A stretch of 64,000 bases of DNA from Schaalia hyovaginalis. GTDB taxonomy: Bacteria > Actinomycetota > Actinomycetes > Actinomycetales > Actinomycetaceae. Positions within the stretch are counted from its first letter, which is position 1. The number at the start of each line of letters is the position of its first letter. The stretch is taken from NCBI RefSeq assembly GCF_014208035.1, contig NZ_JACHMK010000001.1, positions 1,054,001-1,118,000 on the forward strand. The letters are read 5' to 3'. Shown piece by piece: positions 8,754 to 17,983 of this stretch. The notes beneath the pieces were generated by a model, which worked only from the letters and a program-made list of their open reading frames with translations, made no database searches and was not told the DNA's origin. The position numbers and the translations under genes are program-made.

Positions 8754-9806
8754 ATGGCGAAGAAGCCCACGTTGAACGATGTGGCGGCGAAGTCGGGCCT
8801 GTCGATCTTCACCGTCTCCCGCGCCCTCAACGGCGCCGAGGGGGTCTCCGATGAGAGCCGACGGCGAGTGCTCGAGGCCGCGAGGAGTATCGGCTACGTG
8901 CCCAACACCGCCGCCCGCGCCCTGCGCACGCAGATGCCGGGACCGGTCATGGTGATGACGGCCTCCACATCGAACTCCTACTACATCGACATGATCGACG
9001 GCATCCAGTCGGGACTGCGCGAGGCGAACACGGCGATGCGATTCACGGACGTCGCCCCTTCGGGGCGCTTCGACCGCGATCTCGAGGACGCCGCGATCCA
9101 GGAGGCGATGCAGTCGCGGGCCAAGGGCGTGATCTCAACCCTCACCCTGAGCCCCGACAACTACGAGAAGCTCACGGAATGGGGGATCCCCGCGGTCTTC
9201 GTCGACTCGCAGGCTCCGGACTCGCATTTCGGCGCCGCATCCGTCACCACCGACAACGCCGACGCCTCGGCCCAGATCGGACGCCATCTCGCATTCCACG
9301 GCCTCGACGAATGGGTGCTGATGATCTACCCCCGTCTGTGGTCGTCGCGCGCCGCCCGCGAGGGCGGATTCCGCGCGGCCGCGCACGAGCACGGCGCGCG
9401 GCTCACCGTGCTCGAGTGCGACAACGACGCCCGCTCCGCCCGCGAGGTCCTCGACGCGCATCTCGCGCAACGGGGGACGGGCGGGAGATTCGCCTTGGTC
9501 GCGGGCAACAACCCCCTCCTGCAGGGAGCCCTGACCGCCCTGAGGGAACGGGAGCTGCGCATCCCCGACGAGGTCGCCGTCATCGGCTTCGACGAATTCG
9601 CCTGGGCCCCCCTCCTCGATCCGCCGATGACGGTCATCGACGAGGACTCGCGATCCATCGGCGAACTCGCCGCCCGCAAACTCCTCGCCATCATTGCCCG
9701 CACGAGCTCCGACAAGGAGGCGGCGTCGGTGGTGCCGAGCTACACCGCGGAGGACCGCGAGGAGGTGACAGCGACCCTCCTCGTCCGCCACTCCTGCGGC
9801 TGCTGA
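8754..9806 (+). CDS. LacI-family transcriptional regulator
   Basis: Sugar-responsive DNA-binding repressor, about 350 aa. The N-terminal helix-turn-helix reads TLNDVAAKSGLSIFTVSRAL (residues 5-24), followed by the hinge NTAARALRTQ and a periplasmic-binding-protein-like effector domain (VMVMTASTSNSYYIDMIDGI; VIGFDEFAWAPLLDPPMTVI near the C-terminus). ATG 8754 is chosen over ATG 8739 because GGGAG lies about 9 nt upstream and the protein then begins MAKKPTLNDVA as relatives do. It heads an operon with a sugar-binding lipoprotein, ATPase, permease and an unknown protein, and has two operator-like palindromes in its own promoter. The effector is unknown. The C-terminal HSCGC tail is unusual. Confidence 0.93.
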   Translation: MAKKPTLNDVAAKSGLSIFTVSRALNGAEGVSDESRRRVLEAARSIGYVPNTAARALRTQMPGPVMVMTASTSNSYYIDMIDGIQSGLREANTAMRFTDVAPSGRFDRDLEDAAIQEAMQSRAKGVISTLTLSPDNYEKLTEWGIPAVFVDSQAPDSHFGAASVTTDNADASAQIGRHLAFHGLDEWVLMIYPRLWSSRAAREGGFRAAAHEHGARLTVLECDNDARSAREVLDAHLAQRGTGGRFALVAGNNPLLQGALTALRERELRIPDEVAVIGFDEFAWAPLLDPPMTVIDEDSRSIGELAARKLLAIIARTSSDKEAASVVPSYTAEDREEVTATLLVRHSCGC

Positions 9807-9858
9807 CCGCGGTCGGCGTCCTCGGCGACGCCGGCATCATCACCGCCGCCCAGGCCGC

Positions 9859-9889
9859 GGCTCCGAAGACGGAGCCGCCGATCGGCGGC
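9859..9889 (+). terminator. Overlapping hairpins between lacI and the binding-protein gene
   Basis: GGCTCC-gaagac-GGAGCC (9859-9876) overlaps the 16-bp perfect palindrome GCCGCCGATCGGCGGC (9874-9889). The two cannot form together. Likely a partial terminator or mRNA processing point that sets regulator and transporter levels apart. Confidence 0.5.
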
Positions 9890-9910
9890 CCCACCCAGTG
9901 AAGGAATGCA

Positions 9911-10897
9911 ATGAAGCACACCACGACGGCCATCGCCGGCTCGATCCTCGCGACCTTCGCGCTCGCGCTCACCGCCTGCACCTCCGGCGACTCCCCGAAC
10001 GCCGGGGCGATGAGCGGAACGGGGGCGGAGGGCGCCGCCCTCCCCTCCGCGATCGAATCGATCGGGCTCATGGTCCAGGACATGTCGAACCCCTTCTTCT
10101 CCGCCATGACCACCGGCGCCGAAGAGGCGGCAGCCGAGCTCGGCGCGACCCTCAACGTCCAGGACGCCCAGCTCGACCTCGCCAACCAGAACACGCAGAT
10201 CGACGCCTTCATCCAGCAGGGCGTGGACCTCATCGTCATCTCCGCCGTCGACGAGGACGGCATCGCGCCCGCCATCGAGCGCGCCCGCGCTGCCGGCGTC
10301 ATCGTCATCGCCGTCGACACCCCCGCGGTGGGAGCCGACGCCGTCGTCATGACGGACGCCGTCGAAGCGGGAGAAGTCGCCTGCCGCCACCTCTTCGAGC
10401 AGATGGGCGGCAAGGGCAACATCCTCATCGTCGACGGCACCCCGATCCAGACGATCATCGACCGGATCACCGGCTGCACGAAGGTCCTCGAAGAATTCCC
10501 CGGCATCACCGTCGTCGGGCATCAGGCCTCGCGCAACGACCGCGCCTCCGGTTTGACGGTGACGACGGACATGCTCACCGCGACCCCCGACGTTCAGGGC
10601 ATCTTCGGGATGAACGACCCCTCCGCCCTCGGCGCGACCCTCGCCGTCGAACAGGCCGGACGGGCCTCGGACATCATCGTCGTCGGAATCGACGCGAGCC
10701 CCGAAGGAGTCGCCGAACTGAAGAGGGAGGGCTCGCCCTTCATCGCCTCCGCCACGCAGAACCCGGCGGAGATGGTGCGTCAGGCCGTGGCCGTCGCCCA
10801 GCAGATGGTCGACGGCAACCCGCCCGCCGACACGACGATCCTCATCCCGAGCGTCATCGTCACGCGCGACTCCGTCGACGAATACCCCGGCTGGTGA
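9911..10897 (+). CDS. Sugar-binding lipoprotein (RbsB-like)
   Basis: 328-aa solute-binding protein of a CUT2 monosaccharide ABC importer. The signal peptide ends with lipobox LTAC (cysteine at about residue 23). The mature part has the periplasmic-binding-protein type I fold: IGLMVQDMSNPFFSAMTTGA at its start, then DAQLDLANQNTQIDAFIQQG, the hinge-side VDLIVISAVDEDG, and AATIFGMNDPSALGA-like sequence in the second lobe. GAAGGA lies 6 nt before the ATG. The order regulator - binding protein - ATPase - permease matches ribose-type operons, but the final gene is not a kinase, so the sugar is unknown. Confidence 0.92.
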   Translation: MKHTTTAIAGSILATFALALTACTSGDSPNAGAMSGTGAEGAALPSAIESIGLMVQDMSNPFFSAMTTGAEEAAAELGATLNVQDAQLDLANQNTQIDAFIQQGVDLIVISAVDEDGIAPAIERARAAGVIVIAVDTPAVGADAVVMTDAVEAGEVACRHLFEQMGGKGNILIVDGTPIQTIIDRITGCTKVLEEFPGITVVGHQASRNDRASGLTVTTDMLTATPDVQGIFGMNDPSALGATLAVEQAGRASDIIVVGIDASPEGVAELKREGSPFIASATQNPAEMVRQAVAVAQQMVDGNPPADTTILIPSVIVTRDSVDEYPGW

Positions 10898-10903
10898 CGC
10901 GAA

Positions 10904-10935
10904 CGGGCGGGGCGGCGTCGCGCCCGCCCCGCCCG
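10904..10935 (+). terminator. GC-rich stem-loop after the binding-protein gene
   Basis: Arms CGGGCGGGGCG (10904-10914) and CGCCCCGCCCG (10925-10935), perfect 11-bp stem with a 10-nt loop, no T-run. Intercistronic position; probably favours higher expression of the binding protein than of the ATPase and permease. Confidence 0.7.
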
Positions 10936-10954
10936 ATTCCCGAGGAGACGATCC

Positions 10955-12457
10955 ATGACCACATCAACCCGTCCGCCGCTGCTCGAGCTCCGCGAGATCA
11001 GCAAACGATTCGGCGCCACGATGGCGCTCAACGGAGCCTCCTTCGACCTGCGCCCCGGTGAAGTGCACGCCCTCATGGGCGAGAACGGCGCGGGCAAGTC
11101 GACGCTGATGAAGATCCTCGCGGGCAACATCGCGCGTGATGGGGGCGAGATCCTCATCGACGGCCGCACGGTGGAGATCGCCGACCCCGCCGACGCCCGA
11201 TCGCACGGGATCGCGATCATCCATCAGGAGATCAGCACCGTCCCCGACATGACCGTCGCCGAGAACCTCGCCCTCGGCGCCGAAGCGACCACGCGCTTCG
11301 GGCTCCTCGACCGGAAGGCGATGCGGCGCGACGCCGAGCGCAAACTCGCGCTCATCGGGCTCCGCGTCGACCCCTCCCGTCCGCTCGGCTCGCTGAGCAT
11401 CGGCATGCAGCAGATGGTGGAGATCGCCCGAGCCGCGAGCGAGGAGGCGCGCATCCTCGTCCTCGACGAGCCGACGGCGGCCCTGTCGCGCGCGGAGACC
11501 GAGGAGCTCTACCGCATCATCGAGCAGGCGCGCTCGACGGGGGTCGGCCTCATCTACATCACGCATCGGATGGAGGAGGTCTGGCGCCTGGCGGACCGGG
11601 TGACGGTCTTCCGGGACGGGCGCCTCGTCGGCACCCATGAGCGCGCCGACATCGAGCCCACCGACATCGTGCGGATGATGGTCGGGCGCGACATCCGCGA
11701 TCTGTACGTCCACGAGTCCCGGCCCCCGGGCGATACCGTCCTGGAGGCGGAGGGCCTGAAGGGCAACGGCGTCGGCCCCGTGAGTTTCAGCGTCCGCGCG
11801 GGGGAGATCGTCTGCTTCGCCGGACTGATCGGATCCGGCCGCACCGAGGTCGCGCGCCTCATCTTCGGCGCCGAGAGGCCCGAGGGCGGCACGATCCGGC
11901 TCCGCGGCGAGCCCTACGAGGCGCCGGACCCCCGATCGGCGATCCGCAGCGGCGTCACCATGGTGCCGGAAAGCCGGAAGGAGCAGGGGCTGTTCCTCGA
12001 GCATTCCGTCGAGGACAACATCGCCCTGTCCTCCCTCGACCGCTTCTCCCGGGGCGGCGTCCTGAGGCGCGGGCGGATCCGCGCGGCCGTCCTCGACATG
12101 ATGGACTTCCTCCACCTGCGTTGCACCGCCATCGGGCTGCCGACGCGCAGCCTGTCCGGGGGCAACCAGCAGAAGGCCGTCCTCGCCCGGACGCTCCTCA
12201 CCGAATCGGATCTCCTCATCCTCGATGAGCCCACCCGAGGGGTCGACGTCGGGGCGAAGCGGGAGATCTACGAACTCATCGAAGCACTGGTCCGCCGGGG
12301 CAAGGCGATCATCATGATCTCCTCCGACCTGCCCGAGGCGATCGGGTGCTCCGACAGGATCCTCGTCATGCGTCACGGGCGGATCGTCGCGGACCTCCCG
12401 TCCGCGACCGCATCCGAAGAAGACGTCATGAGCCATGCCACAGGAACAGCCGAGTAG
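10955..12457 (+). CDS. Sugar ABC transporter ATP-binding protein (RbsA/MglA-like, double ABC)
   Basis: Cytoplasmic ATPase with two fused ABC domains, 500 aa, the standard size for CUT2 ATPases. The first half has Walker A GENGAGKSTLMK (about residue 42), signature LSIGMQQMVEIARA and Walker B ILVLDEPTAAL. The second half has a degenerate P-loop, GLIGSGRTEVAR, with signature LSGGNQQKAVLARTL and Walker B LLILDEPTRGVD. An intact first site with a weak second P-loop is normal in this family. It lies between the binding protein and the permease in the operon. Confidence 0.95.
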   Translation: MTTSTRPPLLELREISKRFGATMALNGASFDLRPGEVHALMGENGAGKSTLMKILAGNIARDGGEILIDGRTVEIADPADARSHGIAIIHQEISTVPDMTVAENLALGAEATTRFGLLDRKAMRRDAERKLALIGLRVDPSRPLGSLSIGMQQMVEIARAASEEARILVLDEPTAALSRAETEELYRIIEQARSTGVGLIYITHRMEEVWRLADRVTVFRDGRLVGTHERADIEPTDIVRMMVGRDIRDLYVHESRPPGDTVLEAEGLKGNGVGPVSFSVRAGEIVCFAGLIGSGRTEVARLIFGAERPEGGTIRLRGEPYEAPDPRSAIRSGVTMVPESRKEQGLFLEHSVEDNIALSSLDRFSRGGVLRRGRIRAAVLDMMDFLHLRCTAIGLPTRSLSGGNQQKAVLARTLLTESDLLILDEPTRGVDVGAKREIYELIEALVRRGKAIIMISSDLPEAIGCSDRILVMRHGRIVADLPSATASEEDVMSHATGTAE

Positions 12458-12469
12458 GAACCGATCACG

Positions 12470-13507
12470 ATGACCAACCACGCCTCCGGAGCGGGACAGC
12501 TCCGCGTGCACCCCCGACACTTCGATTTCGCGACATGGTGGGACCGTGCGGGGATCCTCGCCGTCCTCGTGCTGCTCACCGTGTTCATGGCGGTCGCCGC
12601 ACCGAACTTCGCCTCCGTCGACAACCTCCTCAACATCGCCCGGGCGATTTCGATCAACGCGATCATCGCGGCCGGGATGACCTTCGTCATCATCACCGCC
12701 GGGATCGACCTCTCCGTCGGCTCGACGGTCGCCGTCGCCGGCGTCACCGCCGTCCTCGCGGCGATGACCGGAATGCCCTCCTTCATCGCGATCCTCATCG
12801 GGGTCTGCGCCGGAGCGCTCGCCGGCCTGGTCAACGGCGCCCTGTCCGCCTATCTCGCCCTCGCGCCCTTCATCGTCACCCTCGGACTCATGACCTTCCT
12901 CCGCGGTCTCGCCTACACGATGACCGAGGGGCAGCCGATCGTCGACAGCGCCCTGTCCTTCCGCGATCTCGGCAACGGCTACCTCCTCGGCATCCCGGTC
13001 CCCGTGGTCGTGATGATCGGCGTCTACCTCGTGTCCTGGCTCGTCCTCGAACGCACGAAGTTCGGACGCCACGTTTACGCGGTCGGCGGCAACCCCGAGG
13101 CCGCCCGGCTCGCGGGCATCAGGGTCAAGCGCGTCCTCACCTCCGTGTACGTCATCGCCGGCGCCCTCGCCGGCCTCGCAGGCGTCATCTTCGCGGCGCG
13201 GGTCGTCTCGGCCCAGCCCACCGCCGGCAACGGCTACGAACTCGACGCCATCGCGGCCGTCGTCCTCGGCGGGACGAGCCTCGCCGGCGGGAAGGGGCGG
13301 ATCCTCGGCACGCTCGTCGGCTCCGTGATCCTCGGAGTGCTCACCACCGGGCTCATCCTCATGAACGTGCAGTTCTTCACCCAGCTCCTCATCAAGGGAA
13401 TCGTCATCATCCTCGCCGTCGCCATCGACTCCCTCAAGCACCGGTCCACCGCCGCGGCGGTCCGACCGCTCCTCGATGCGGCGGCGAAGGAAGGAGGCGC
13501 GCGATGA
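12470..13507 (+). CDS. Sugar ABC transporter permease (RbsC-like)
   Basis: 345-aa inner-membrane channel of a CUT2 importer. About ten hydrophobic segments, with the family motif AIIAAGMTFVIITAGIDLSV (about residue 64 onward) and the cytoplasmic loop GRHVYAVGGNPEAARLAGI that contacts the ATPase. The C-terminus has the typical LGGTSLAGGKGRILGTLVG glycine-rich stretch. Starts 12 nt after the ATPase stop and overlaps the next gene by 4 nt (ATGA), so all are co-translated. Confidence 0.95.
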   Translation: MTNHASGAGQLRVHPRHFDFATWWDRAGILAVLVLLTVFMAVAAPNFASVDNLLNIARAISINAIIAAGMTFVIITAGIDLSVGSTVAVAGVTAVLAAMTGMPSFIAILIGVCAGALAGLVNGALSAYLALAPFIVTLGLMTFLRGLAYTMTEGQPIVDSALSFRDLGNGYLLGIPVPVVVMIGVYLVSWLVLERTKFGRHVYAVGGNPEAARLAGIRVKRVLTSVYVIAGALAGLAGVIFAARVVSAQPTAGNGYELDAIAAVVLGGTSLAGGKGRILGTLVGSVILGVLTTGLILMNVQFFTQLLIKGIVIILAVAIDSLKHRSTAAAVRPLLDAAAKEGGAR

Positions 13508-14859
13508 GCCGGACGATCGTCATCACCGATCCCCTCGGCCCGAGGCTCAACGAGCCCATCGAGTTCACCGTCGAGGAAGCGCTCGAGGGCGCCCTGTGGA
13601 GGGCGCGCACCGACAGCGGCGCCGAACTGCTGTGCCAACGGCTCGAGCACCAGGAGCGGGAGGGCGCCACCTCCTTCATCACCGTCGCCTCCGTCGACGG
13701 CCGCCTCGAATTCACCCTCGAGGAGCCCCTGCCCAAAGGGACGCCGACGGAGGGGATCACCGCCCTGGAGCCCCGCGAGGCCGACGCCTACGCGCGCCTC
13801 GACACCGGGTACTTCGATCTCGAACTGTGCACCGGGACCGCCCGCGGCGACGGCGCCTCGAAATGGGGGATCCGGCATTTCTCCACGCGGGAGGAGGGGA
13901 TCGACCTCCTGCCCTCCGGGAACAACGCCATCGGCGGCTTCTACGGCCCCTTCTTCACCCCCGAGAACGGGCTCATCAACCCGCCCGAGCACACCCCCGT
14001 CACGGTGGAGGTCCTCGAATGGGGGCCCGTGCTCGTCGCCCTCCGGATGACGGGCACGATCCCCGACGGCCTGCTCGAGGAGCTGAAGGGGAAGAGCTTC
14101 TCCATCGAATGGCGCTTCACCTACGGCACGCCCTGGTTCTCCCGCCGCTATCTCGTCGATCCTTTCGCAACGGTCATCAACGGGCGCTCCATCGTCAACA
14201 AGATCACCGTCGGCGACGAGTTCGAGGGCGGGCAGGGCGAACTCGTCTTCGACCGCTTCGACACCCCGGGAGGGGTCCGCTACCGCGATGGCGACCCCTA
14301 TGCGGGGGAGCTGGCGGGCATGGTCGCCGAGACCCTGGCGGCCCCGGGGGCGCGCAATGAGAAGTTCCGGGCCTTCCGCGAGGCGCTCACCGACGACATC
14401 GAGTCCGCGCACTGGGACCTCTACTGGCGGCTCTTCAGCGCATGGGAGGGCGCGCTCTCCGACGAGGAGATCGCTCAGCGCCTCGGGCGCGTGCGCGCCG
14501 CCTCGCATCGGCTCGCCGATCTGCCGGAGCGTCCGTGGAGGATCGCCCGGGAGGCCGTCGACGTCCAGCGAGTCCCCCATGAGACGATCTTCCCCGGGGC
14601 CGCGCAGGCGAGCGTCGAATACCACTCCGAGCAGGGACGCGCGATGATCTGGTGGACCTCCGAGCCCTCCGGACAGTTCCAGATCGTTCAGCGGCGCCAA
14701 TCCGGCTGGGTGAACTGGGGGACGAACGGCGAGAACGAGTGCCCCGAGCTGCCCGTCGGCGCGCTCATCAAGACCGCCTACGGCCGCTTCGCCGGCACCT
14801 GGGAAAGGGTCGCCGCGCAGTTGGGCGCGCCCCCGGAGGTGCGCGTCGCGACGCGGTGA
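13504..14859 (+). CDS. Unknown 451-aa protein in sugar transporter operon
   Basis: Not recognised. The ATG overlaps the permease stop (ATGA), so it belongs to the sugar operon. The 451-aa product has no signal peptide or membrane segment. Its first ~300 residues alternate short hydrophobic strands with polar turns (e.g. TPVTVEVLEWGPVLVALRMT, FSIEWRFTYGTPWFSRRYLV), which looks like a large beta-sandwich, as in mutarotase-like or sugar-lyase accessory domains; the rest is helical, then again beta-like (RAMIWWTSEPSGQFQIVQRR). Position suggests a cytoplasmic enzyme acting on the imported carbohydrate, perhaps a lyase, hydrolase or epimerase. No catalytic residues can be assigned. Confidence 0.7.
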   Translation: MSRTIVITDPLGPRLNEPIEFTVEEALEGALWRARTDSGAELLCQRLEHQEREGATSFITVASVDGRLEFTLEEPLPKGTPTEGITALEPREADAYARLDTGYFDLELCTGTARGDGASKWGIRHFSTREEGIDLLPSGNNAIGGFYGPFFTPENGLINPPEHTPVTVEVLEWGPVLVALRMTGTIPDGLLEELKGKSFSIEWRFTYGTPWFSRRYLVDPFATVINGRSIVNKITVGDEFEGGQGELVFDRFDTPGGVRYRDGDPYAGELAGMVAETLAAPGARNEKFRAFREALTDDIESAHWDLYWRLFSAWEGALSDEEIAQRLGRVRAASHRLADLPERPWRIAREAVDVQRVPHETIFPGAAQASVEYHSEQGRAMIWWTSEPSGQFQIVQRRQSGWVNWGTNGENECPELPVGALIKTAYGRFAGTWERVAAQLGAPPEVRVATR

Positions 14860-14943
14860 GCGCCGATCCGCCAGGAGCGGCCGGTCCCGGGTTCTCGGCC
14901 CGGGGCCGGGCGCTGCGCGCATCGAGGGCCCCGGACGGGCCGG

Positions 14944-14966
14944 GCCGCTCGGAATGCTCGAGCGGC
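14944..14966. terminator. Bidirectional terminator hairpin
   Basis: Arms GCCGCTCG (14944-14951) and CGAGCGGC (14959-14966), 8-bp perfect stem with a 7-nt loop, between two convergent genes. Confidence 0.6.
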
Positions 14967-14973
14967 GGTCGGA

Positions 14974-16443
14974 TCAGGGCAGCTGATCGAGGAGGAGCTG
15001 AAGGCCCTCGGCCATCGTCGGATGGGCGATCGGCAGGAAGCGGAGCTCCTCGTAGCGCATGCCGGCGCGCATGGCGACCTGGACGGCGGCGATGACCTCG
15101 CCGGCCTCGGGCCCCTGGATCGCGGCGCCGAGGATCTCATGGGTCGAGGCGTCGACGACCGCCTTCCACAGCCCGCGGCTCGCGCGCATCGTCTTGGCGC
15201 GCGGGACGGCCTGCACGGGGAGGGAGGCGACGAGGACCTCGCGCCCCGAGGCGCGGGCCTCGCCCTCGCTCATGCCGATCCTCGCGAGCTCCGGCGAGGT
15301 GAAGACGACGGAGGGGAGGAGCCGGCCCGTGGTCGAGGCGAAGGGCGAGGCGGGCTCGGCGCCGTCGAACTGGGCGCGGATGATCCGGAAATCCGACCAG
15401 GAGGCGTGCGTGAACATCGGGGTCCCCGCGGCATCGCCCGCCGCCCACACCCCCGGGGCGCTCGTGCGCAGGGAGTCGTCGACGGCGATGAAACCCGAGG
15501 CGTTGAGGCGGATCCCCGCCTCCTCGAGGCCGATCCCCTCCGTATTCGGCACGCGGCCGGCGGCGACGAGGACGGCCTCGGCGGCGAGGGACCCTCCGTC
15601 GTCGAGGGCGAGGCGGATGCGCCCCTCCTCCTTCGCGGCCGCTACGACCCGGGCGCCGCGGCGGATCTCGACGCCGAGCTCGGCCAGGCCCGCCTCCGTC
15701 TCGGCCGCGATATCGGCGTCCTCGCGGGGCAGGACGTGGGCGCCGGAGGCGATGAGCACGACCTCGACGCCGAAGGCGGCCATCATCGAGGCGAATTCGA
15801 CGCCGATGTAGGAGGCGCCGATGATCGCCAGCGAGGAGGGGAGGGCCTCCAGGCGGAGGATCTCCTCGCTCGTCATCGCCCCCGCCTCCCACAGTCCGGG
15901 GATCTCCGGGCGGGCGGGCCGCGATCCGAGATTGACGAGGGCCCGTTCGCCCCGGATGCACCGGGTCCCGCCTTCATCGAGGGCGACTTCGACGCTCCGT
16001 TCGCCGATGAAGCGGGCCTCCCCCTTGAGGAAGTCGAGGCCGGGGGCGGCGAACATCGTCTCGTGCGCGGCCACCATCGCCGAGACGATGCCCTCCTTGT
16101 GCGCGCGCAGCGCTTCGAGGTCGACGGCGGCGGCCCCGGTGCCGGTGACGCCGAATCGCGCATCAGAGCGGGCGGCTTCGAGCCTGCGGGCCGAGGCGAC
16201 GAGGGCCTTCGTCGGGATGCAGGCGACGTTGATGCAGGTGCCGCCGATGTAGCGGCGTTCGACCATCGCGACGCGCATGCCCTTCTTCGCGCGGTCCATC
16301 GCGAGGGACTTGCCGGCCTTGCCCCCTCCGACGACGAGGAGGTCGACCTCTTCGAGTGCGGCGGGGGCGGGAGGGGCCCCGGGTGCATGCGCGGCGGAGG
16401 CCGGGGGCGCGGGGGCGGCGGCGAGGGCGGGCTGGTCGTTCAT
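14974..16443 (-). CDS. FAD-dependent pyridine nucleotide-disulfide oxidoreductase
   Basis: 489-aa flavoprotein of the dihydrolipoamide dehydrogenase/mercuric reductase class. An Ala/Pro-rich N-terminal tail (about 35 residues) precedes the FAD-binding LLVVGGGKAGKSLA. The redox-active disulfide is in GGTCINVACIPTKAL (CxxxxC). The NAD(P)H-binding Rossmann motif is IIGASYIGVEFASMMAAFG, the second FAD motif is VWAAGDAAGTPMF, and the C-terminal catalytic His-Glu pair lies in HPTMAEG. GAAGGA precedes the ATG. Because no lipoyl-enzyme or mer genes are nearby, the electron acceptor is unclear; mycothione reductase or a general thiol reductase are options. Confidence 0.88.
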   Translation of the reverse strand: MNDQPALAAAPAPPASAAHAPGAPPAPAALEEVDLLVVGGGKAGKSLAMDRAKKGMRVAMVERRYIGGTCINVACIPTKALVASARRLEAARSDARFGVTGTGAAAVDLEALRAHKEGIVSAMVAAHETMFAAPGLDFLKGEARFIGERSVEVALDEGGTRCIRGERALVNLGSRPARPEIPGLWEAGAMTSEEILRLEALPSSLAIIGASYIGVEFASMMAAFGVEVVLIASGAHVLPREDADIAAETEAGLAELGVEIRRGARVVAAAKEEGRIRLALDDGGSLAAEAVLVAAGRVPNTEGIGLEEAGIRLNASGFIAVDDSLRTSAPGVWAAGDAAGTPMFTHASWSDFRIIRAQFDGAEPASPFASTTGRLLPSVVFTSPELARIGMSEGEARASGREVLVASLPVQAVPRAKTMRASRGLWKAVVDASTHEILGAAIQGPEAGEVIAAVQVAMRAGMRYEELRFLPIAHPTMAEGLQLLLDQLP

Positions 16444-16645
16444 GGGGATCCTTCGGGGGCTCGGGCGGGGTCGGGGGAGAGGAACAGGGGTGGGTCGGGG
16501 AGACGAATAGGGGTGGGGCGGGAGTGAGGGATCGGGCTTCGGGGCCACCGGATCCTCGTCCGCGCATCTCCAACGCCGAGGAGGCACCGCGCATTCCCCC
16601 GGCGCGCGAGTTGTGGCGGACGCCACCGTACAGCCTGCGAGGGTG

Positions 16646-16658
16646 TAGCCTCGTGCCA
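16646..16658 (+). promoter_or_regulatory. Leaderless -10 element of aldo/keto reductase gene
   Basis: TAGCCT (16646-16651), then 6 nt, then the ATG at 16658; no Shine-Dalgarno sequence. Fits transcription starting at the start codon. Confidence 0.5.
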
Positions 16659-17539
16659 TGAGCGCTCCGACTCCCCGACTCCTCCTCAACTCCGGCGTCC
16701 GCATCCCCCAGATCGGCTTCGGCACCTTCCAGATCCCGCCCTCGGCGACGGCGGAGGCGGTGAGTCGCGCCCTCGAGATCGGCTACCGCCACATCGATAC
16801 GGCCGCGGGGTACTACAACGAGGCCGGGGTCGGCGAGGCCATCCGCTCGAGCGGACTCGACCGCGACGCCCTCTTCGTCACCACGAAGCTCCGCAACGCC
16901 GACCAGGGCCGCGAGTCGGCGCGCCGGGCGCTCGCCTCCTCGCTCGAGGAGCTCGGCCTCGATCGCGTCGACCTCTACCTCATCCATTGGCCGGTTCCCG
17001 CGCGGGACCTCTACCTCGAGACCTGGGAGGCCCTCATCGAGCTGAGGGACGAGGGGCTCGCCTCCTCGATCGGGGTCGCGAACTTCCTCCCCGAGCACCT
17101 CGACCGGATCGTCGAGGCGACCGGGGTGATCCCCGCAGTCGATCAGGTGGAGGCCCATCCGCTGTTCCACCGTCCCGCGCTGCGCGAGCGCTGCGTCGAA
17201 CTAGGCATCGCCATCGAAGCCTATTCCCCGCTCGGCCAGGGCCGGGATCTGGCGGAGCCGACGGTGGCCGGGATCGCTGAGGCGCACGGGGTCTCGCCCG
17301 CGGAAGTCGTCCTCGCCTGGCACGTGGCCCGCGGGCACGTCGCGATCCCGAAGACGGTGAACGCCGAGCGCATGGCGCTCAACCTCCGCGCGGCCTCGCT
17401 CCACCTCGGGGCGGCGGAACTCGGGGCGCTCGATGCGCTGCATTCGCAGGAGGGCCGGGTCGGAGGCGACCCCGCGACCTTCGCCTTCCCGCAGACCCTC
17501 GAGGACATGAAGGCCCGCGGCGAATCCCTGGAGGACTAG
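16658..17539 (+). CDS. Aldo/keto reductase
   Basis: 293-aa NADPH-dependent oxidoreductase with a TIM-barrel fold that reduces aldehydes and ketones; close to the 2,5-diketo-D-gluconate reductase subgroup. The catalytic tetrad is visible: Asp in HIDTAAGYYNEAGVG, the tyrosine in the same stretch, Lys in FVTTKL and His in YLIHWPVP. The cofactor-binding C-terminal part has AIPKTVNAERMALNL. A -10 element 6 nt before the ATG suggests a leaderless mRNA. Its stop overlaps that of the convergent small membrane protein by 2 nt. Physiological substrate unknown. Confidence 0.92.
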   Translation: MSAPTPRLLLNSGVRIPQIGFGTFQIPPSATAEAVSRALEIGYRHIDTAAGYYNEAGVGEAIRSSGLDRDALFVTTKLRNADQGRESARRALASSLEELGLDRVDLYLIHWPVPARDLYLETWEALIELRDEGLASSIGVANFLPEHLDRIVEATGVIPAVDQVEAHPLFHRPALRERCVELGIAIEAYSPLGQGRDLAEPTVAGIAEAHGVSPAEVVLAWHVARGHVAIPKTVNAERMALNLRAASLHLGAAELGALDALHSQEGRVGGDPATFAFPQTLEDMKARGESLED

Positions 17540-17775
17540 GACCGTTCGGCGAGGAGACGACGGGCGAGGAGCGCCTCCCGCACCGCGTTGGCGGTGAAGA
17601 AGGCGGCTGAGACGAACGCGAGCAGCGGATGTGCCTGCCCGAGGCATCCGGTGACGCCCCACGCGATGACGAGGAGGGTGCTCGCGACGGCGGCGGCGAT
17701 CGCGAAGCCCGGTGAGCGGTGGCGCTGATCCCACCAGTGGTCGGAGCGCAGGTCGTCGAGCTGTGCGCGGGTCAT
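17536..17775 (-). CDS. Small two-helix membrane protein
   Basis: 79-aa protein of unknown function. The start at ATG 17775 is supported by GAGGAGGA just upstream. A hydrophilic N-terminus (TRAQLDDLRSDHWWDQRHRS) leads to two hydrophobic segments, GFAIAAAVASTLLVIAWGVT and LLAFVSAAFFTANAV, and a basic end. It resembles small actinobacterial membrane proteins without assigned role. It converges on the aldo/keto reductase with overlapping stops. The next ~200 bp upstream hold no gene that I can support. Confidence 0.65.
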   Translation of the reverse strand: MTRAQLDDLRSDHWWDQRHRSPGFAIAAAVASTLLVIAWGVTGCLGQAHPLLAFVSAAFFTANAVREALLARRLLAERS

Positions 17776-17983
17776 GAGGAGTCCTCCTCGTCGAGAATGT
17801 CCCTGGCCCCGTCCCTGAACGCGAGGGCGAACGCGGGACGCGGACCGGACCCGGGGATGCGGGCCCGCTCCCAGTGTCCCCCGCGCGGCGCTCCGGCGGG
17901 GCGTGTTCGCGCACCGGGGTATCACGGCATAGGAGCTTCACGCTTTCGGGGCCCTCCGCGTGCGCATGCACCGGAGGAGTGGC

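Noticed and set aside
15022-16527. 501-codon plus-strand frame opposite the disulfide oxidoreductase
   Set aside because: Shadow frame; the minus-strand gene has all FAD, NAD and redox motifs.
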